DNA from: Nemertoderma westbladi
Lineage: Eukaryota > Xenacoelomorpha > Nemertodermatida > Nemertodermatidae
Assembly (NCBI GenBank): GCA_032718475.1
Contig: JAUCBJ010008890.1
Location: 62,001 to 126,000 of the forward strand
Reading direction: 5' to 3'
Length of the DNA: 64,000 nucleotides
This document shows, piece by piece, positions 22,801 to 31,014 of this stretch (positions within the stretch are counted from its first letter, which is position 1; every line of letters begins with the position of its first letter). Under the pieces are notes generated by a model. The model did no database searches, was not told the DNA's origin, and saw only the letters and a program-made list of their open reading frames with translations. Both the position numbers and the translations under genes were made by a program.

Positions 22801-23331
22801 CCTCGAGCGGAGTTAAAAGCGGCTCTATACGCTACAGCCATCGGCCGGAATGTAACAGAACAGATTGACTATCCATTAGAGAAAACTGTCTATTGGACCG
22901 ACGCTTTACTCGTGTTAGAGTATATAACCAATGAAGTCTGTCAGTTCAGCGTCTTCGTTACCAACAGAGTAGCCATCATACTTAGTCGCACGACGATGGA
23001 TCAATGGAGGCATTGCCCCGGAACGATTAATCCAGCAGACATCGCTTCCAGGGGAGCGACTCCAAAGGAATTGGTAAATACTCCCGAATGGTTAGGAGGA
23101 CCTGACTTTCTCTACAGAGAAGAAGAAGAATGGCCTCCCCATCTCACAACAGCAGAGATCAGACAGGCCAAGGGAGCGGAGAAAGTTAAACCCAAAACTC
23201 GAGCGAGTAAATCGAAGTTGTTTAAACCTGCGGTTGATCTATCTGTATTATTTACTTACGGAGAGGATGCTTTGGATCCGAAACCCACCACTACGACTAA
23301 AGAAGTCTTGGAAATCCGTGACAAGGATTAG
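16891..23331 (+). CDS. Gag-protease-RT-RNase H part of BEL/Pao polyprotein, copy 1
   Basis: 2146 residues in one frame. In order: an Ala/Glu/Lys coiled-coil-like stretch (residues 370-470, nt 18001-18300); a BEL/Pao gag domain (about 799-880, KFNGDEMKWLPFNEYY); zinc knuckles (about 1080-1150, including CYNCLRQGHQRRTC, a C-X2-C-X4-H-X4-C motif); an aspartic protease (ALLDSGSTGTFID, near 1255); RT with FDGSA, SDIEGMFLQV and catalytic YMDD at 22147-22158 (residue 1753); and RNase H (FGDASDMGIGIV, then WTDALLVLEY and NPADIASRG, about 1926-2060). It copies the element's RNA into DNA inside virus-like particles. It ends at a TAG (23329-23331) where copy 2 has TGG, and the same frame continues into the integrase. 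I treat this as one polyprotein with a point stop. Five GTAAGT sites lie inside gag. Confidence 0.95.
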   Translation: MSDTKQNLSDSLLDVTICDSDRDVELSSRKFSSPPTVRKVIPPVVIKEPRLVQHRRSIIGTRAQVKRDQEAAEQQQPASQELISQRPNSSSSEDTVELTPERGAKMMDAVYSDPLLILPAAVLTRLLIAVEEHQIDWARSQRSTRDSYAGYTREELKSIVESQWNFPGPGLPFDLSEAAWEDIHRMGVAKETIDPAMWKRSAAGYAQGFFSSMERVKGQLFQQPQGPQEQGQLLYQVRERILRIRLILSAFEEASKRRQDTSLQVAVKTWFQRVSRQVQGAAQWKAQLEERSTHGESTDVTSSQVESEATAEKPHKRDAIDIYLSDYQRFLGDDELRRRLEGLSPNSEGTKLVLDAIDVEMRAANQAKFDEQLRIAREKEEQVKKKRIEDRKIAAVAEAERKATLAEAVAEAKAAEAEAEAKAKAAAAEAKAEAEAKAKATAAEAKAAAADAKAAAVAEAERRAAEEITQLELENLQENQDCINKQITASNMQMMNRSTPKRQGYTSSEEGDTTDTEGKGNRSRLSRRKRTFHRQKLPDLPPAVRRQLNNTNLGSTEPTDQIIKIERLPTIVDEPEIIRPVLEITPSVIDIPVLPETTSKFPLHSTKLPVPRRTAQETVQVLDPERNIPDLSPVVPRPLATTLATPASAVEWVDERWRGMDLLLGQMQETVQQFKGTVRESRLELQEVQQSIALERDKLVNTQRGIPPPPVTMCQPVRSEVSHAQGVEPTRIYTASEVETPIVNPIKGNYRPVDNDIPYRTDHNPRNLYTDNSILNNTMAQESFTRQMARTEARQAVKVGEIVKFNGDEMKWLPFNEYYKDNIQNSVLSNGEKLRYLIECLEGSPKLMALKFIGHPDGLRQVWDTLNIRYGNRNNIAGYLYAKLVAPRKFISSGIIEFSDEIQEICRQLDWLGKSQEYQNAMVIRAVASTLPKGGVGTRWDKKVLYMMEQQRRDPTMADLMSFLDGEVKLQLLKQSREKTPENKVSEKPVSRRKVTPVCYTDDGESQTSQGEDSGKDTERSYYVNKMPKDQVSKFKSRANDRREQVRKTPPTSPKRIPVRKPEEKASVHNVTQNKVSNIKPKCALCDGTHRLNMCDEFLKKSLTERREVMWDKRLCYNCLRQGHQRRTCFSDIRCAKCGAKHHILLHAEFERNSPNQVSDSELHVQFSDVNDTDQSEMEGFYTDEFSDENESCYMINTAMYRALTYEKDTDSDFTLTTSERQPSWKEPSSNVGIREFPVVQVRVHGPKRSYVVNALLDSGSTGTFIDKELAEDIFDGQPKFRTKLNMSGIMQVWKSTITADYYVGALSTPQDELGEHSIRSVKMVAIKNFATTQADLYNWDEDESIQPLNIPRFQTDYPGVQILIGQNAHEALETLEKRPAQPQPLQTYAVRTRVGWYFTGPSRRTLRERLPQERVYQVSEWEDDTSEGDDLTEGTPYSSDNDDVHQLFDEENTIDLLKENEAWQNQVNLCQLLYPTEREAYNDELNDVIERRNAKTRDEHAVRFFTQEAVEPNSYDKALSVEEERAKQIQETTTRFLKDQGRYEVGLPFRKKEPKFINSRPLAEKRIAQLHRRLTANSSAKAMYQTQLEKFISKGYAERVPEEIPVTERTYYLTHHYVPKPGKPHEVRVVFDGSALYMGQSLNSELLPGPNLLQSLLGILLRLRQYSIAFASDIEGMFLQVKVLDRDRDSLRFLWWPEGDLNQKPVEYWMTIQAFGIISSPSNACSVVRTTAEDNREAFSKEVIDNIKRDIYMDDNLKSLPSVEEAIEVAKGTVECLKRGGFRLTKFTSNSREFLESIPAEDRGAKDLDLIKDDLPETKTLGLKWDTERDILFFQLKQRDNPVRTKRICLSILSTYFDPLGFISPVILIARSLVQQMWLENHSWDDPLKGELLKKWMEWEDSLPAIEDFIISRSYFGHVLPTYSYQLHVFGDASDMGIGIVAYLRVETPDGIKVALVTSKALINNKLKVPRAELKAALYATAIGRNVTEQIDYPLEKTVYWTDALLVLEYITNEVCQFSVFVTNRVAIILSRTTMDQWRHCPGTINPADIASRGATPKELVNTPEWLGGPDFLYREEEEWPPHLTTAEIRQAKGAEKVKPKTRASKSKLFKPAVDLSVLFTYGEDALDPKPTTTTKEVLEIRDKD

Positions 23332-25032
23332 AAATCTGGAATACCAGATATCGCGCAAGGACTCTCACCCCTCTTGCAGAGAGCGATACGTCACTACAGC
23401 TCCTGGAATCGGCTCTGTAAAGCCGTCACATATTTAAAACGATGTTTTCATCATCGTTACTCCGGGACAAAGACCAATAGTGATGATGCTCCATCAACAT
23501 CTGCACGAGTCCATGTTGTTAAAGACCTTCCCCAATACAAGATATCCGACAGGTTTCTAAAGGAGAAGATCAGTTACCAGGAGCATGATGAAACCAACAA
23601 ACAGATGCTGAGACTCCTACAATGCTATGAGGATCCCGATAAGTATTTCCTGTTGTTAAGAAATCCGCAGATGCGCTTAAGGGATCGCTTCTCTAGTACC
23701 ATGATAGATGGGTTAATACGTGTTGGAGGCAGGCTTACCAACGCCCCATTATCCTTTGACACTAAGTTCCCCATACTCATTAGAAATCTTGACATACAAA
23801 TCAAGATGATTGTAGATGTTCACAGCAAACTGTACCATGCTGGTAGAGAACGAGTTCTGAGCGAAATTCGAACTCGCTACTATTTTTATAAACCCCGTAG
23901 GGCTCTGAACCAAGTTCTTAGGAACTGCATACCCTGTAGGAAAGCATTCAGTAGGCCTTTAACACAGCGAGAGGCAGAATTACCTAGGGAAAGAGTAAGC
24001 TTCTATGAACCACCCTTTACTAATACTGGTGTGGATTTATTTGGCCCTATTGAAGTATATCGTGCCCGGACTATAGTCAAGAGATGGTGTGTCATCTTCG
24101 TTTGTATGACTTGTAGAGCTATCCATCTCGATATGGTAAACGATCTATCCACCAACAGCTTCGTGTTGAGTTTACGACGACAGATCGCTCGCTTCGGAAC
24201 CAGTAACACGATGAGATCGGATAAGGGAACGAACTTCATTGGCACCAACAACGAAATTCAAGCTTACGTAAAGGACTGGAACAAAAGACAGGTGGACGAT
24301 CAGCTAAGGATAACAGCGTCTAGCTGGACCTTCAACGCCGCCGACGCCCCTTGGTGGGGAGGAAGTTGGGAGAGATTGATTAGGAGCGTGAAGACTGCGT
24401 TCCACTTTATTGTGCCTTGTCGCGCTTATCTCACCGACGAATTATTGCGGACGTTAATGGAGGAAATCGCCGCCTATCTCAACGAAAGACCGCTTATGCC
24501 AGTCTCTTCAAATCCGGATTCCCTGGAAGCGCTAACACCCGCGCACTTTCTACTGAAGAAACCCGTAGCCATGCTCTCACGATCGGAGATCACAGACGGA
24601 GACGAGTACTGCCGTCGAACCTGGCAACTTATGCAGTTGCTATCCCGTCGTTTCGCTGACCATTTCGAGAAACATTACCTGCCCACTCTACAACTTCGAA
24701 CTAAGTGGTTTGCGCAGCAAGAAAACGTCAGCGCTGGAGACATGGTGCTTATTGTGGACCCCGATCTCCCACGTAAGCGATGGCAAACAGGACGTATCAT
24801 CGAGACTCATATCTCGAGCGATGGTTTGGTGCGATCAGTAGAGCTCGTCGTAATGCGGCGTAACTTTAAGAAACCAGGGATAGTCTTTGAGACTCAACAG
24901 CTCAATCGCCCAGTGGGTCGTTTATGTTTACTGGAAAGAGACAGAGAGCTCTCCGGAAACTATGGAAGGCAAGAAACTCTTCCCACGACCACTTCCCTAA
25001 TCCAACCGACATCTAGGGACTCCCCAACTTAA
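23332..25032 (+). CDS. Integrase part of BEL/Pao polyprotein, copy 1 (downstream of in-frame stop)
   Basis: It continues the frame of the preceding coding part after a single TAG; the first ATG inside it is at 23374 (552 residues from there). It holds the H2C2 zinc-binding domain (VHSKLYHAGRERVLSEI, then CIPCRKA, about nt 23818-23945), the catalytic core (NTGVDLFGPI near 24025, SDKGTNFIG near 24218, and WWGGSWERLIRSVK near 24350, giving the D, D and E residues), and a C-terminal domain (SAGDMVLIVD, RKRWQTGRI, about 24735-24790) usual at the end of BEL/Pao integrases. The product inserts element DNA into the genome. Without readthrough or editing at the stop it would not be made as part of the polyprotein. 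Confidence 0.93.
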   Translation, partial: KSGIPDIAQGLSPLLQRAIRHYSSWNRLCKAVTYLKRCFHHRYSGTKTNSDDAPSTSARVHVVKDLPQYKISDRFLKEKISYQEHDETNKQMLRLLQCYEDPDKYFLLLRNPQMRLRDRFSSTMIDGLIRVGGRLTNAPLSFDTKFPILIRNLDIQIKMIVDVHSKLYHAGRERVLSEIRTRYYFYKPRRALNQVLRNCIPCRKAFSRPLTQREAELPRERVSFYEPPFTNTGVDLFGPIEVYRARTIVKRWCVIFVCMTCRAIHLDMVNDLSTNSFVLSLRRQIARFGTSNTMRSDKGTNFIGTNNEIQAYVKDWNKRQVDDQLRITASSWTFNAADAPWWGGSWERLIRSVKTAFHFIVPCRAYLTDELLRTLMEEIAAYLNERPLMPVSSNPDSLEALTPAHFLLKKPVAMLSRSEITDGDEYCRRTWQLMQLLSRRFADHFEKHYLPTLQLRTKWFAQQENVSAGDMVLIVDPDLPRKRWQTGRIIETHISSDGLVRSVELVVMRRNFKKPGIVFETQQLNRPVGRLCLLERDRELSGNYGRQETLPTTTSLIQPTSRDSPT

Positions 25033-26682
25033 TATCGTTCGGAGTGGGCGTGTGACTCTATTATTTCATATTATTTTATTATTTTTATATTTATGTATGT
25101 ATTACTATGTAATTTTATTATAATCGTTTTATTTAATTTAGTAGAATATTATTTAGTGATTATTTAGTAGAATAGTGCAATATGTTCGTGTTCATTGCGT
25201 ACGTAATTACTTATATTATATTTAGTGCGACGGCGAGAAATAATTCTTTTTCTCTTTCCTTACTGTCCGTATTATATTATAAATACGTAACTACAGTAAG
25301 ATGAAATGTCCGTACTTATTAAAGTACAATAAAGCCACTACTATATTTAAGTATTATTGGTAGGCAGAGTATTAGGAATGCAAAGTTCAGATCCTCGTGT
25401 CTCGGCTAAACCAAGCTCTGGGTAGACCTTGGAAACGACTTGCCTCTTCACACTGACATTGCTTCGTGCGATATTGCTCTCATACCGTATATTAAATAAT
25501 ACATATAGTAGCGTGATGTCCCTTTAACAGTAGCGTATAACGCAAAATGAATCTGTTAAACCCTTTGACCATCTGTAATTCTAGTCGATTAAGATATCGC
25601 GGCACCCACCGATATACTTGAAAGACAAATTCTAGAATCAGTGGTTAACGTCCCCAGACAAGTTCTGGAATAAATCGGTGCCCATCTCAAATATTAATTA
25701 TTTAATATTTGCAAATCTAATAAGTCAAAATCTGTAAAATTCAGATCCTTCAACAATTCTAGTCAATTAAGATATCGTAGCATTTACCGATATTCTTAAA
25801 AGGACAATTTTCATAGAATTAAGGATCTTGTGTCCCCAGACATGTTCTAGAATCAAAATATGTCAATTTAATTATCAAATAATAAAATTTCAGGGAATAA
25901 ATTTAAATTCATGCCTTTTAATGAATTTAATAAATTGCCATTTTTACGCAATTTATAACATTCCCAAAATTCCATTAATTAATAGATCAAGGGAGCGGAG
26001 ATTTATCTTATTATGCATATGAGTGTGCGAAAGTCTCCCAAACATAGTCAATAGCCGATAAAATTTGTAAAGTCATGTATAAAACAGAACATTGACTATT
26101 AAAGAATACTATTAAATAACATCCCAGATCTGTATGCATTAGAATTACCCTAATTCTACCGCTAGCTTTGCATAATGTCACCATAGCAACAACCACGCTA
26201 GAATTAGAATTGAGTTAAAAGAACAATAGAAAGCTTGTCCCATTGAATAGCATAGGGAATAAATAGCGCACTACTAGTATCCAAGGATACATAATAATAC
26301 AGTGACATTCTGGAAGGCATTGACTAACAGACAAATGGCCCGAATGTGCGTAGTTGTGACCAGTTGTGTGGTATTTGTGAGTTTATAGGTGAATGTTACT
26401 GCTAAAGTGTGTTTACAGTAGCTAGTCGCAATCGTAAAAGTAACCTAACTCTCCAAGGAAAACCTGAAGTACATCTAAGCCTTTGGGACGGACAGTTGAG
26501 TGACTTGTGCCGGTTATCGTTGTCGTTGTACGGCTACGTCGTTGGCGAAAGTATAGCGACAGCGGTACATCGGCGCTGAGAATCTCATACTGTCCGGGGG
26601 CAAGGGAGAAGTAGGCAGCGACGCCCGCTCGCCTAATACATATATAAACTCATTATAATATTGGTGAACTCGTATAGCAGAT
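25033..26682 (+). other. Gap between pol and 3' ORF in copy 1
   Basis: A non-coding stretch of about 1.65 kb, conserved in copy 2 (48087-49728). It has a canonical AATAAA in ACAATAAAGCCACT (about 25327-25340), conserved in copy 2. It also has a diverged direct repeat of about 180 bases (25575-25690 and 25752-25860), each unit with CTAGTCRATTAAGATATCG and CCCCAGACA-GTTCT. Pyrimidine-AG sites such as GTGTTTACAG (near 26408) could be acceptors for a spliced mRNA of the 3' ORF. The start context is GCAGATATGAC. Confidence 0.6.
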
Positions 26683-27963
26683 ATGACTGAATTAATAGAA
26701 GATGATCTTGGTATCAGGGAGAGATATATTCTACCTTTACAAGCGTTTGTCGATAGCTTGATACGCGGCGACGCTGATCCAACTACTACGGAGGACGATG
26801 GTCGTTATATCGAACCGCCAATGTCCCAGGAGCAACTTACGCGTGAATTGGACTATAGAAAATTCACTGCTCGTTATACGCATCGTAATGGTACGTATAT
26901 GGACTTCTTGACTACTGGTCATCCTATTGATTTACACGACACCGACGATGTCGATACCGAAAGGGAAATGGTTTTATTTAAATATCATACCCAGCGGAGT
27001 CGAAACGACAAATCGAGAATAGAACACGAGAACTCTATTCGAAACAAACTCGAAAGAGAAGACGTTGAAGAACCTGATAAACGTAGCGGCTTCAACGAAT
27101 ATCTAGAATTTCTAAGAGAGACCTATCTCAATGTTGCCAGTCAACAAAACCTCGAAACTCGATATCCCCAAGGTATACATCCAGATCCTATGATGGAACT
27201 CAAACGGCTCTATTTTACGATGATGTATCTTACCGCCGATCGACCACTACCTGTCGTTCCAGATAGCTTCGAACAGATGGAGGAATATTGTAAAACTGGA
27301 GAGCGATCACCCGCGTTTCCCCTTCAAGACATGCGTCTTTGGTATTACTGTGACGAATGCCCTAGACCTAACCAGCAGATCGAAAGGCATAAACATCCGC
27401 GGAGACGTTGCGCTAAACACAGTTTTACGCGATATACTTATGGGAGTTTCGAGCGAAACCTTTTCGACGTATCACCTACGGTCGCGCGCCTTAAACGATC
27501 ATTGAACAAACCCATGATCAGAGTTCCGGAATACTCGGTCAGACCTCCTCATTCCCAAGTGCTACCTCAAACTCTCGATCCTAATAGTATTACGGATCCT
27601 CCCGAGCTATACTCACTGTTCAAAGATCTAGTGTTACCTGAACAGTTGATTGGTGGCACTCCGGTAGTGGGTTCGTTAGATATTCGCCAACCTTACCTCG
27701 CTGGACTAGGACGCGGTCATCTAATATCACCGTTTAACCCCTACAACCGTCCTGGCCTCCCTCCTATCCAACCTGCAACAGAAGTCGAAGAGAGCGTGAT
27801 ACGAAATGCATTGGACGCTATTCGGCAGAAAATCGGAAAGGGAACTTACGATTGCTTGGAGAAACGTAAATTGCAACAACAAGTCCAAGCGGTGAAAGAA
27901 CTAGCTTTACCCCAGTTCGATAGAGAAATACAAAATCTAGAGGAGGACATCGAACGTGGATGA
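26683..27963 (+). CDS. 3' ORF of BEL/Pao copy 1, N-terminal part (function unknown)
   Basis: 426 residues ending at a TGA (27961-27963). I recognise no family. It is charged and hydrophilic, with no signal peptide or membrane segment. A Cys/His cluster starts at residue 223 (YYCDECPRP, then RHKHPRRRCAKH), a possible zinc site. The last 50 residues look like coiled coil. Copy 2 has CGA at the aligned position of the TGA, and the next frame is the same. This and the following part were therefore one ORF of about 1,417 codons, interrupted here by a C-to-T change. The location after integrase is where envelope genes sit in some LTR elements, but the composition argues against an envelope. The copy 2 counterpart (49729-51250) is degraded. 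Confidence 0.8.
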   Translation: MTELIEDDLGIRERYILPLQAFVDSLIRGDADPTTTEDDGRYIEPPMSQEQLTRELDYRKFTARYTHRNGTYMDFLTTGHPIDLHDTDDVDTEREMVLFKYHTQRSRNDKSRIEHENSIRNKLEREDVEEPDKRSGFNEYLEFLRETYLNVASQQNLETRYPQGIHPDPMMELKRLYFTMMYLTADRPLPVVPDSFEQMEEYCKTGERSPAFPLQDMRLWYYCDECPRPNQQIERHKHPRRRCAKHSFTRYTYGSFERNLFDVSPTVARLKRSLNKPMIRVPEYSVRPPHSQVLPQTLDPNSITDPPELYSLFKDLVLPEQLIGGTPVVGSLDIRQPYLAGLGRGHLISPFNPYNRPGLPPIQPATEVEESVIRNALDAIRQKIGKGTYDCLEKRKLQQQVQAVKELALPQFDREIQNLEEDIERG

Positions 27964-30936
27964 ACCTACTCTTTACAGGAATTCCTGGACGAGCGCTTGC
28001 AACAACAAGCGGAGGAAAATCAGCTCGAGGAGAGACATATAGAGCTGACTGAGAGGGAAGAAGCAGCTTTAGCCCAACCAGAAGCTCAAATTCTCGTGAC
28101 GGATCTCTATTCCAAAACGATTCTCCACCCCTCGATGGTTCCTCATTTTAAAGACAAGCTCTTTGCTACGGTACAGCCTCAACCGGTTAACACCGATCTC
28201 AGATCTCAAGAGCTCGTTGCTGACTCTCCCATGCTACAACGTCCACCCGTCGAGGCTGCTCGTGTCGATGGCGTACTTGTTGAGCCTCCGGACAATAGAG
28301 CGGATCTTGTCCGTCGCATGGTACACGATGTTAACATACGCGCTAGACCTTTGCCGGACTCATTTTATGGAATTAAGGATCATCCTTATTACGTCAATTT
28401 AAAGCAATATTACATGGTAAAACCAGAAGATCCTACGCATAGTCTGAAGTTTCTACCATTGATCAATCCTCTCGACCTCGTCGAACTCGAACAACTACAA
28501 AAACATCTAGATCAGCTAGTTAAACTAAACTCATTTCGAAAACTGTATAATATTTCCAGAATAGAGAAAGAAATATTACCTCCGTACAATCTTGATGGAT
28601 TCATTAAAACTCGATTGGTACACTGGAATCTTGACGTGTTATTCGAGGAAGAAAGAATAAAACGATATGGAGATGTGGAAACCTATACTACACAATGCTT
28701 AAAGTATAGAGATTTACCCAATGCTAGCGAATGCGCTACTTTGTGGCATCCAGTGGGAATGACTCTCGAAAACGCCACTAAAGAATGGAACGAGACTCTT
28801 AACGTTATCGAGATGTATGGCATTGTTACTTATGACAACGAAGGTAGCGTTCCGGTGGGAGAACTAGGAACTACGCGAATGATACATATACGAGGACTCG
28901 CTGGTTCTACCCACGTATTCACTCGAGCGTGTTCCGACGTGATCGATTATTCTTTTGAAACCCTTACAGAGACACAAAAGAAACTTCGACATGGACAATT
29001 CGAGCTCGCGCAGCGTTACGTCACTGACACCGAGCGCAAACCGGCCATGGGTATCGACGGATCAATGCTACCCCAACCCGTGCTCGAAATGTTGTTTAAC
29101 GAAAGAATCCTAAAAATCGGCTCAGCTGTTTATGGAGATCTCCAAAACGACTTCCGGAATATGGAAAACATTCCATACCCTTTCGTTGATACTCAGCTGA
29201 TTGCTCCTTGGGCCGAAGGCCGAGGTTTCTTTCGCACTATGTATGCCAATACACCCAGCGACATTACTAAGGTACAACGGACATCCATCGGACATCTTGC
29301 CTTTCAAGAATATGGATGGAACTTCAAGGTTGGAAATCCTATCAATTACCAGCAGGTATATGGAGATCATTACTCTCGTTTATATTTTGATGGACCATTA
29401 ACTGCGCCTGGTGCCGTATATAGCTTTATGAGTGTTCCACTTCGCCCTTCCTTAGCTATATACACGATCCTTGAAAACGCAGCACTTGCCGGTTGGCTAG
29501 CCGATGTGTGCAGTCGTACCATACGCGCTCACCCATTAATACTTGGGACTAAACTCGCCAAGTTAGACGAACACAATAAGTTCATACGTTTCGAATGTTT
29601 CCGGCGCTTTCTGACTCCGTTCCGTAACGTCGATAGTCAGTTCAAGGACCGCGCGCTGACCAAACTCAGTCTGAGAGACTCAGCTGCGGAGAAACTGAGT
29701 AGCGCTGGATTTGCCGTGTTTCAAGACGTTTGTATACAGAACTCACATTCATCTGTTATACAAAGACCCCGAATACCTACAGGTTATTCTGTCGTGGAAA
29801 TACAGACAGTGGATCCACTTACTGAGACAGACGCACCCACTTCGTCTATACAGCTGGAGGATGAACCAGTGTGCTTGGAATCAGAAGCGATTCAGCCTAC
29901 AACTTCCCGGAGCAGTGACAATGATTATGTCATAGAGTGGTATCAAGGTCCACAGCGTCTCACAGCGTACGATTATCGACACGCCAACTACGTTTCTCGA
30001 AAACGTTGTCGATTATGCGCATCGAGAGACCACTTCACTCCTCTAGACTCGAGCGTACCTTGTTCCTATTTCCTCGAACAACCGATGATGGAAATATATT
30101 GTGCTTATTGCCGGCTTAATAACTCTCATATATTTGCCGTCTGCCCACAATTTATGACTCAATGTCACTACTGTCAACTTAAAGGACATGAAAGTTACAA
30201 TTGTCCCTTTAATCGCGATTTAGAGAGCGTAGACGAGATGATCACCCTGCGATACATCCGAGCTTGGGAAGCGAACGCAGATTTACATTGCGAATCCCGA
30301 CATCGCTATTACCCTGGACGAGCTTACGAGGGAGTTTACGTGTTCCATCCTTATCTATTCGCGTCGATTGAACAGAAAACACGCGTACCAAGTTACGAGT
30401 TAATGAAGCGTGTTGGTGAGTGTATTTCCACCAAGTTTGTCAGGAAATACCTTAGAAACGTTAACCCTAATGATATAACCACATATCACCTGATCAATTT
30501 TATCCGTCAGGACCCTGAGTATGGCGACATCTTTGTGAACTCGCATCCTGAACTACAGGAAATATCTCGGCGACCATATGAATATCGAACCCGAGAACGC
30601 GAGCTGGAGAGAACCATTAAACCGAGAAAGTTCCTCACCACTCACGGTCCACCCACCGCTAGTGTCCAGACGACCCGTCAAGGACCCGTAGGAGCTGCTG
30701 TCCTGAGACGCGCTCTAAAGGCCGTTAGACCTCGCTCCACTGAGGTTGATATTAATCAACCAGGTACTTCGACCGGCGGGTATACCGATCGTAACCCTGC
30801 ACCTTCTGATGCAATTATATTGCACCCTTCGCCTAGGAGCTACAGCCCTCCTCGTAAAGTGGCTCGCCCCAAAGAGAAAAGGACTCTTGCTAGCTTTAAA
30901 AAACTGCGTAAACGCCGTCCGCGCAAGAAAGACTAA
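27964..30936 (+). CDS. 3' ORF of BEL/Pao copy 1, C-terminal part with zinc knuckles
   Basis: It follows in frame after the TGA; the first ATG is at 27997 (979 residues from there). No known domain is visible over the first 670 residues. Near nt 30007-30195 lie three Cys/His motifs: CRLCASRDHF, CAYCRLNNSHIFAVC (C-X2-C-X5-H-X4-C) and CHYCQLKGHESYNC, an exact C-X2-C-X4-H-X4-C retroviral zinc knuckle. The C terminus is strongly basic (KEKRTLASFKKLRKRRPRKK), like a nuclear-localisation or RNA-binding tail. No transmembrane segment is seen. The inferred role is nucleic-acid binding, perhaps in packaging or RNA export. It ends 78 bases before the 3' LTR. Copy 2 has lost about 2.7 kb matching 28040-30765 of this frame. 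Confidence 0.8.
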   Translation, partial: TYSLQEFLDERLQQQAEENQLEERHIELTEREEAALAQPEAQILVTDLYSKTILHPSMVPHFKDKLFATVQPQPVNTDLRSQELVADSPMLQRPPVEAARVDGVLVEPPDNRADLVRRMVHDVNIRARPLPDSFYGIKDHPYYVNLKQYYMVKPEDPTHSLKFLPLINPLDLVELEQLQKHLDQLVKLNSFRKLYNISRIEKEILPPYNLDGFIKTRLVHWNLDVLFEEERIKRYGDVETYTTQCLKYRDLPNASECATLWHPVGMTLENATKEWNETLNVIEMYGIVTYDNEGSVPVGELGTTRMIHIRGLAGSTHVFTRACSDVIDYSFETLTETQKKLRHGQFELAQRYVTDTERKPAMGIDGSMLPQPVLEMLFNERILKIGSAVYGDLQNDFRNMENIPYPFVDTQLIAPWAEGRGFFRTMYANTPSDITKVQRTSIGHLAFQEYGWNFKVGNPINYQQVYGDHYSRLYFDGPLTAPGAVYSFMSVPLRPSLAIYTILENAALAGWLADVCSRTIRAHPLILGTKLAKLDEHNKFIRFECFRRFLTPFRNVDSQFKDRALTKLSLRDSAAEKLSSAGFAVFQDVCIQNSHSSVIQRPRIPTGYSVVEIQTVDPLTETDAPTSSIQLEDEPVCLESEAIQPTTSRSSDNDYVIEWYQGPQRLTAYDYRHANYVSRKRCRLCASRDHFTPLDSSVPCSYFLEQPMMEIYCAYCRLNNSHIFAVCPQFMTQCHYCQLKGHESYNCPFNRDLESVDEMITLRYIRAWEANADLHCESRHRYYPGRAYEGVYVFHPYLFASIEQKTRVPSYELMKRVGECISTKFVRKYLRNVNPNDITTYHLINFIRQDPEYGDIFVNSHPELQEISRRPYEYRTRERELERTIKPRKFLTTHGPPTASVQTTRQGPVGAAVLRRALKAVRPRSTEVDINQPGTSTGGYTDRNPAPSDAIILHPSPRSYSPPRKVARPKEKRTLASFKKLRKRRPRKKD

Positions 30937-31006
30937 CTGTTTAGAGTATTTATGTATATTAGAAATTGTGATTTTGTATATTTTATAGATTTAAATCCCA
31001 TTTTCT

Positions 31007-31014
31007 GGGAGCGG
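31007..31014 (+). other. Polypurine tract of copy 1
   Basis: GGGAGCGG lies directly before the 3' LTR and is identical in copy 2 (51321-51328). This is the expected place for plus-strand priming. It is short and contains one C. Confidence 0.65.

Noticed and set aside
26683-30936. Envelope gene in the 3' ORF position
   Set aside because: No signal peptide, transmembrane helix or fusion-type segment; zinc knuckles and a basic tail point elsewhere.
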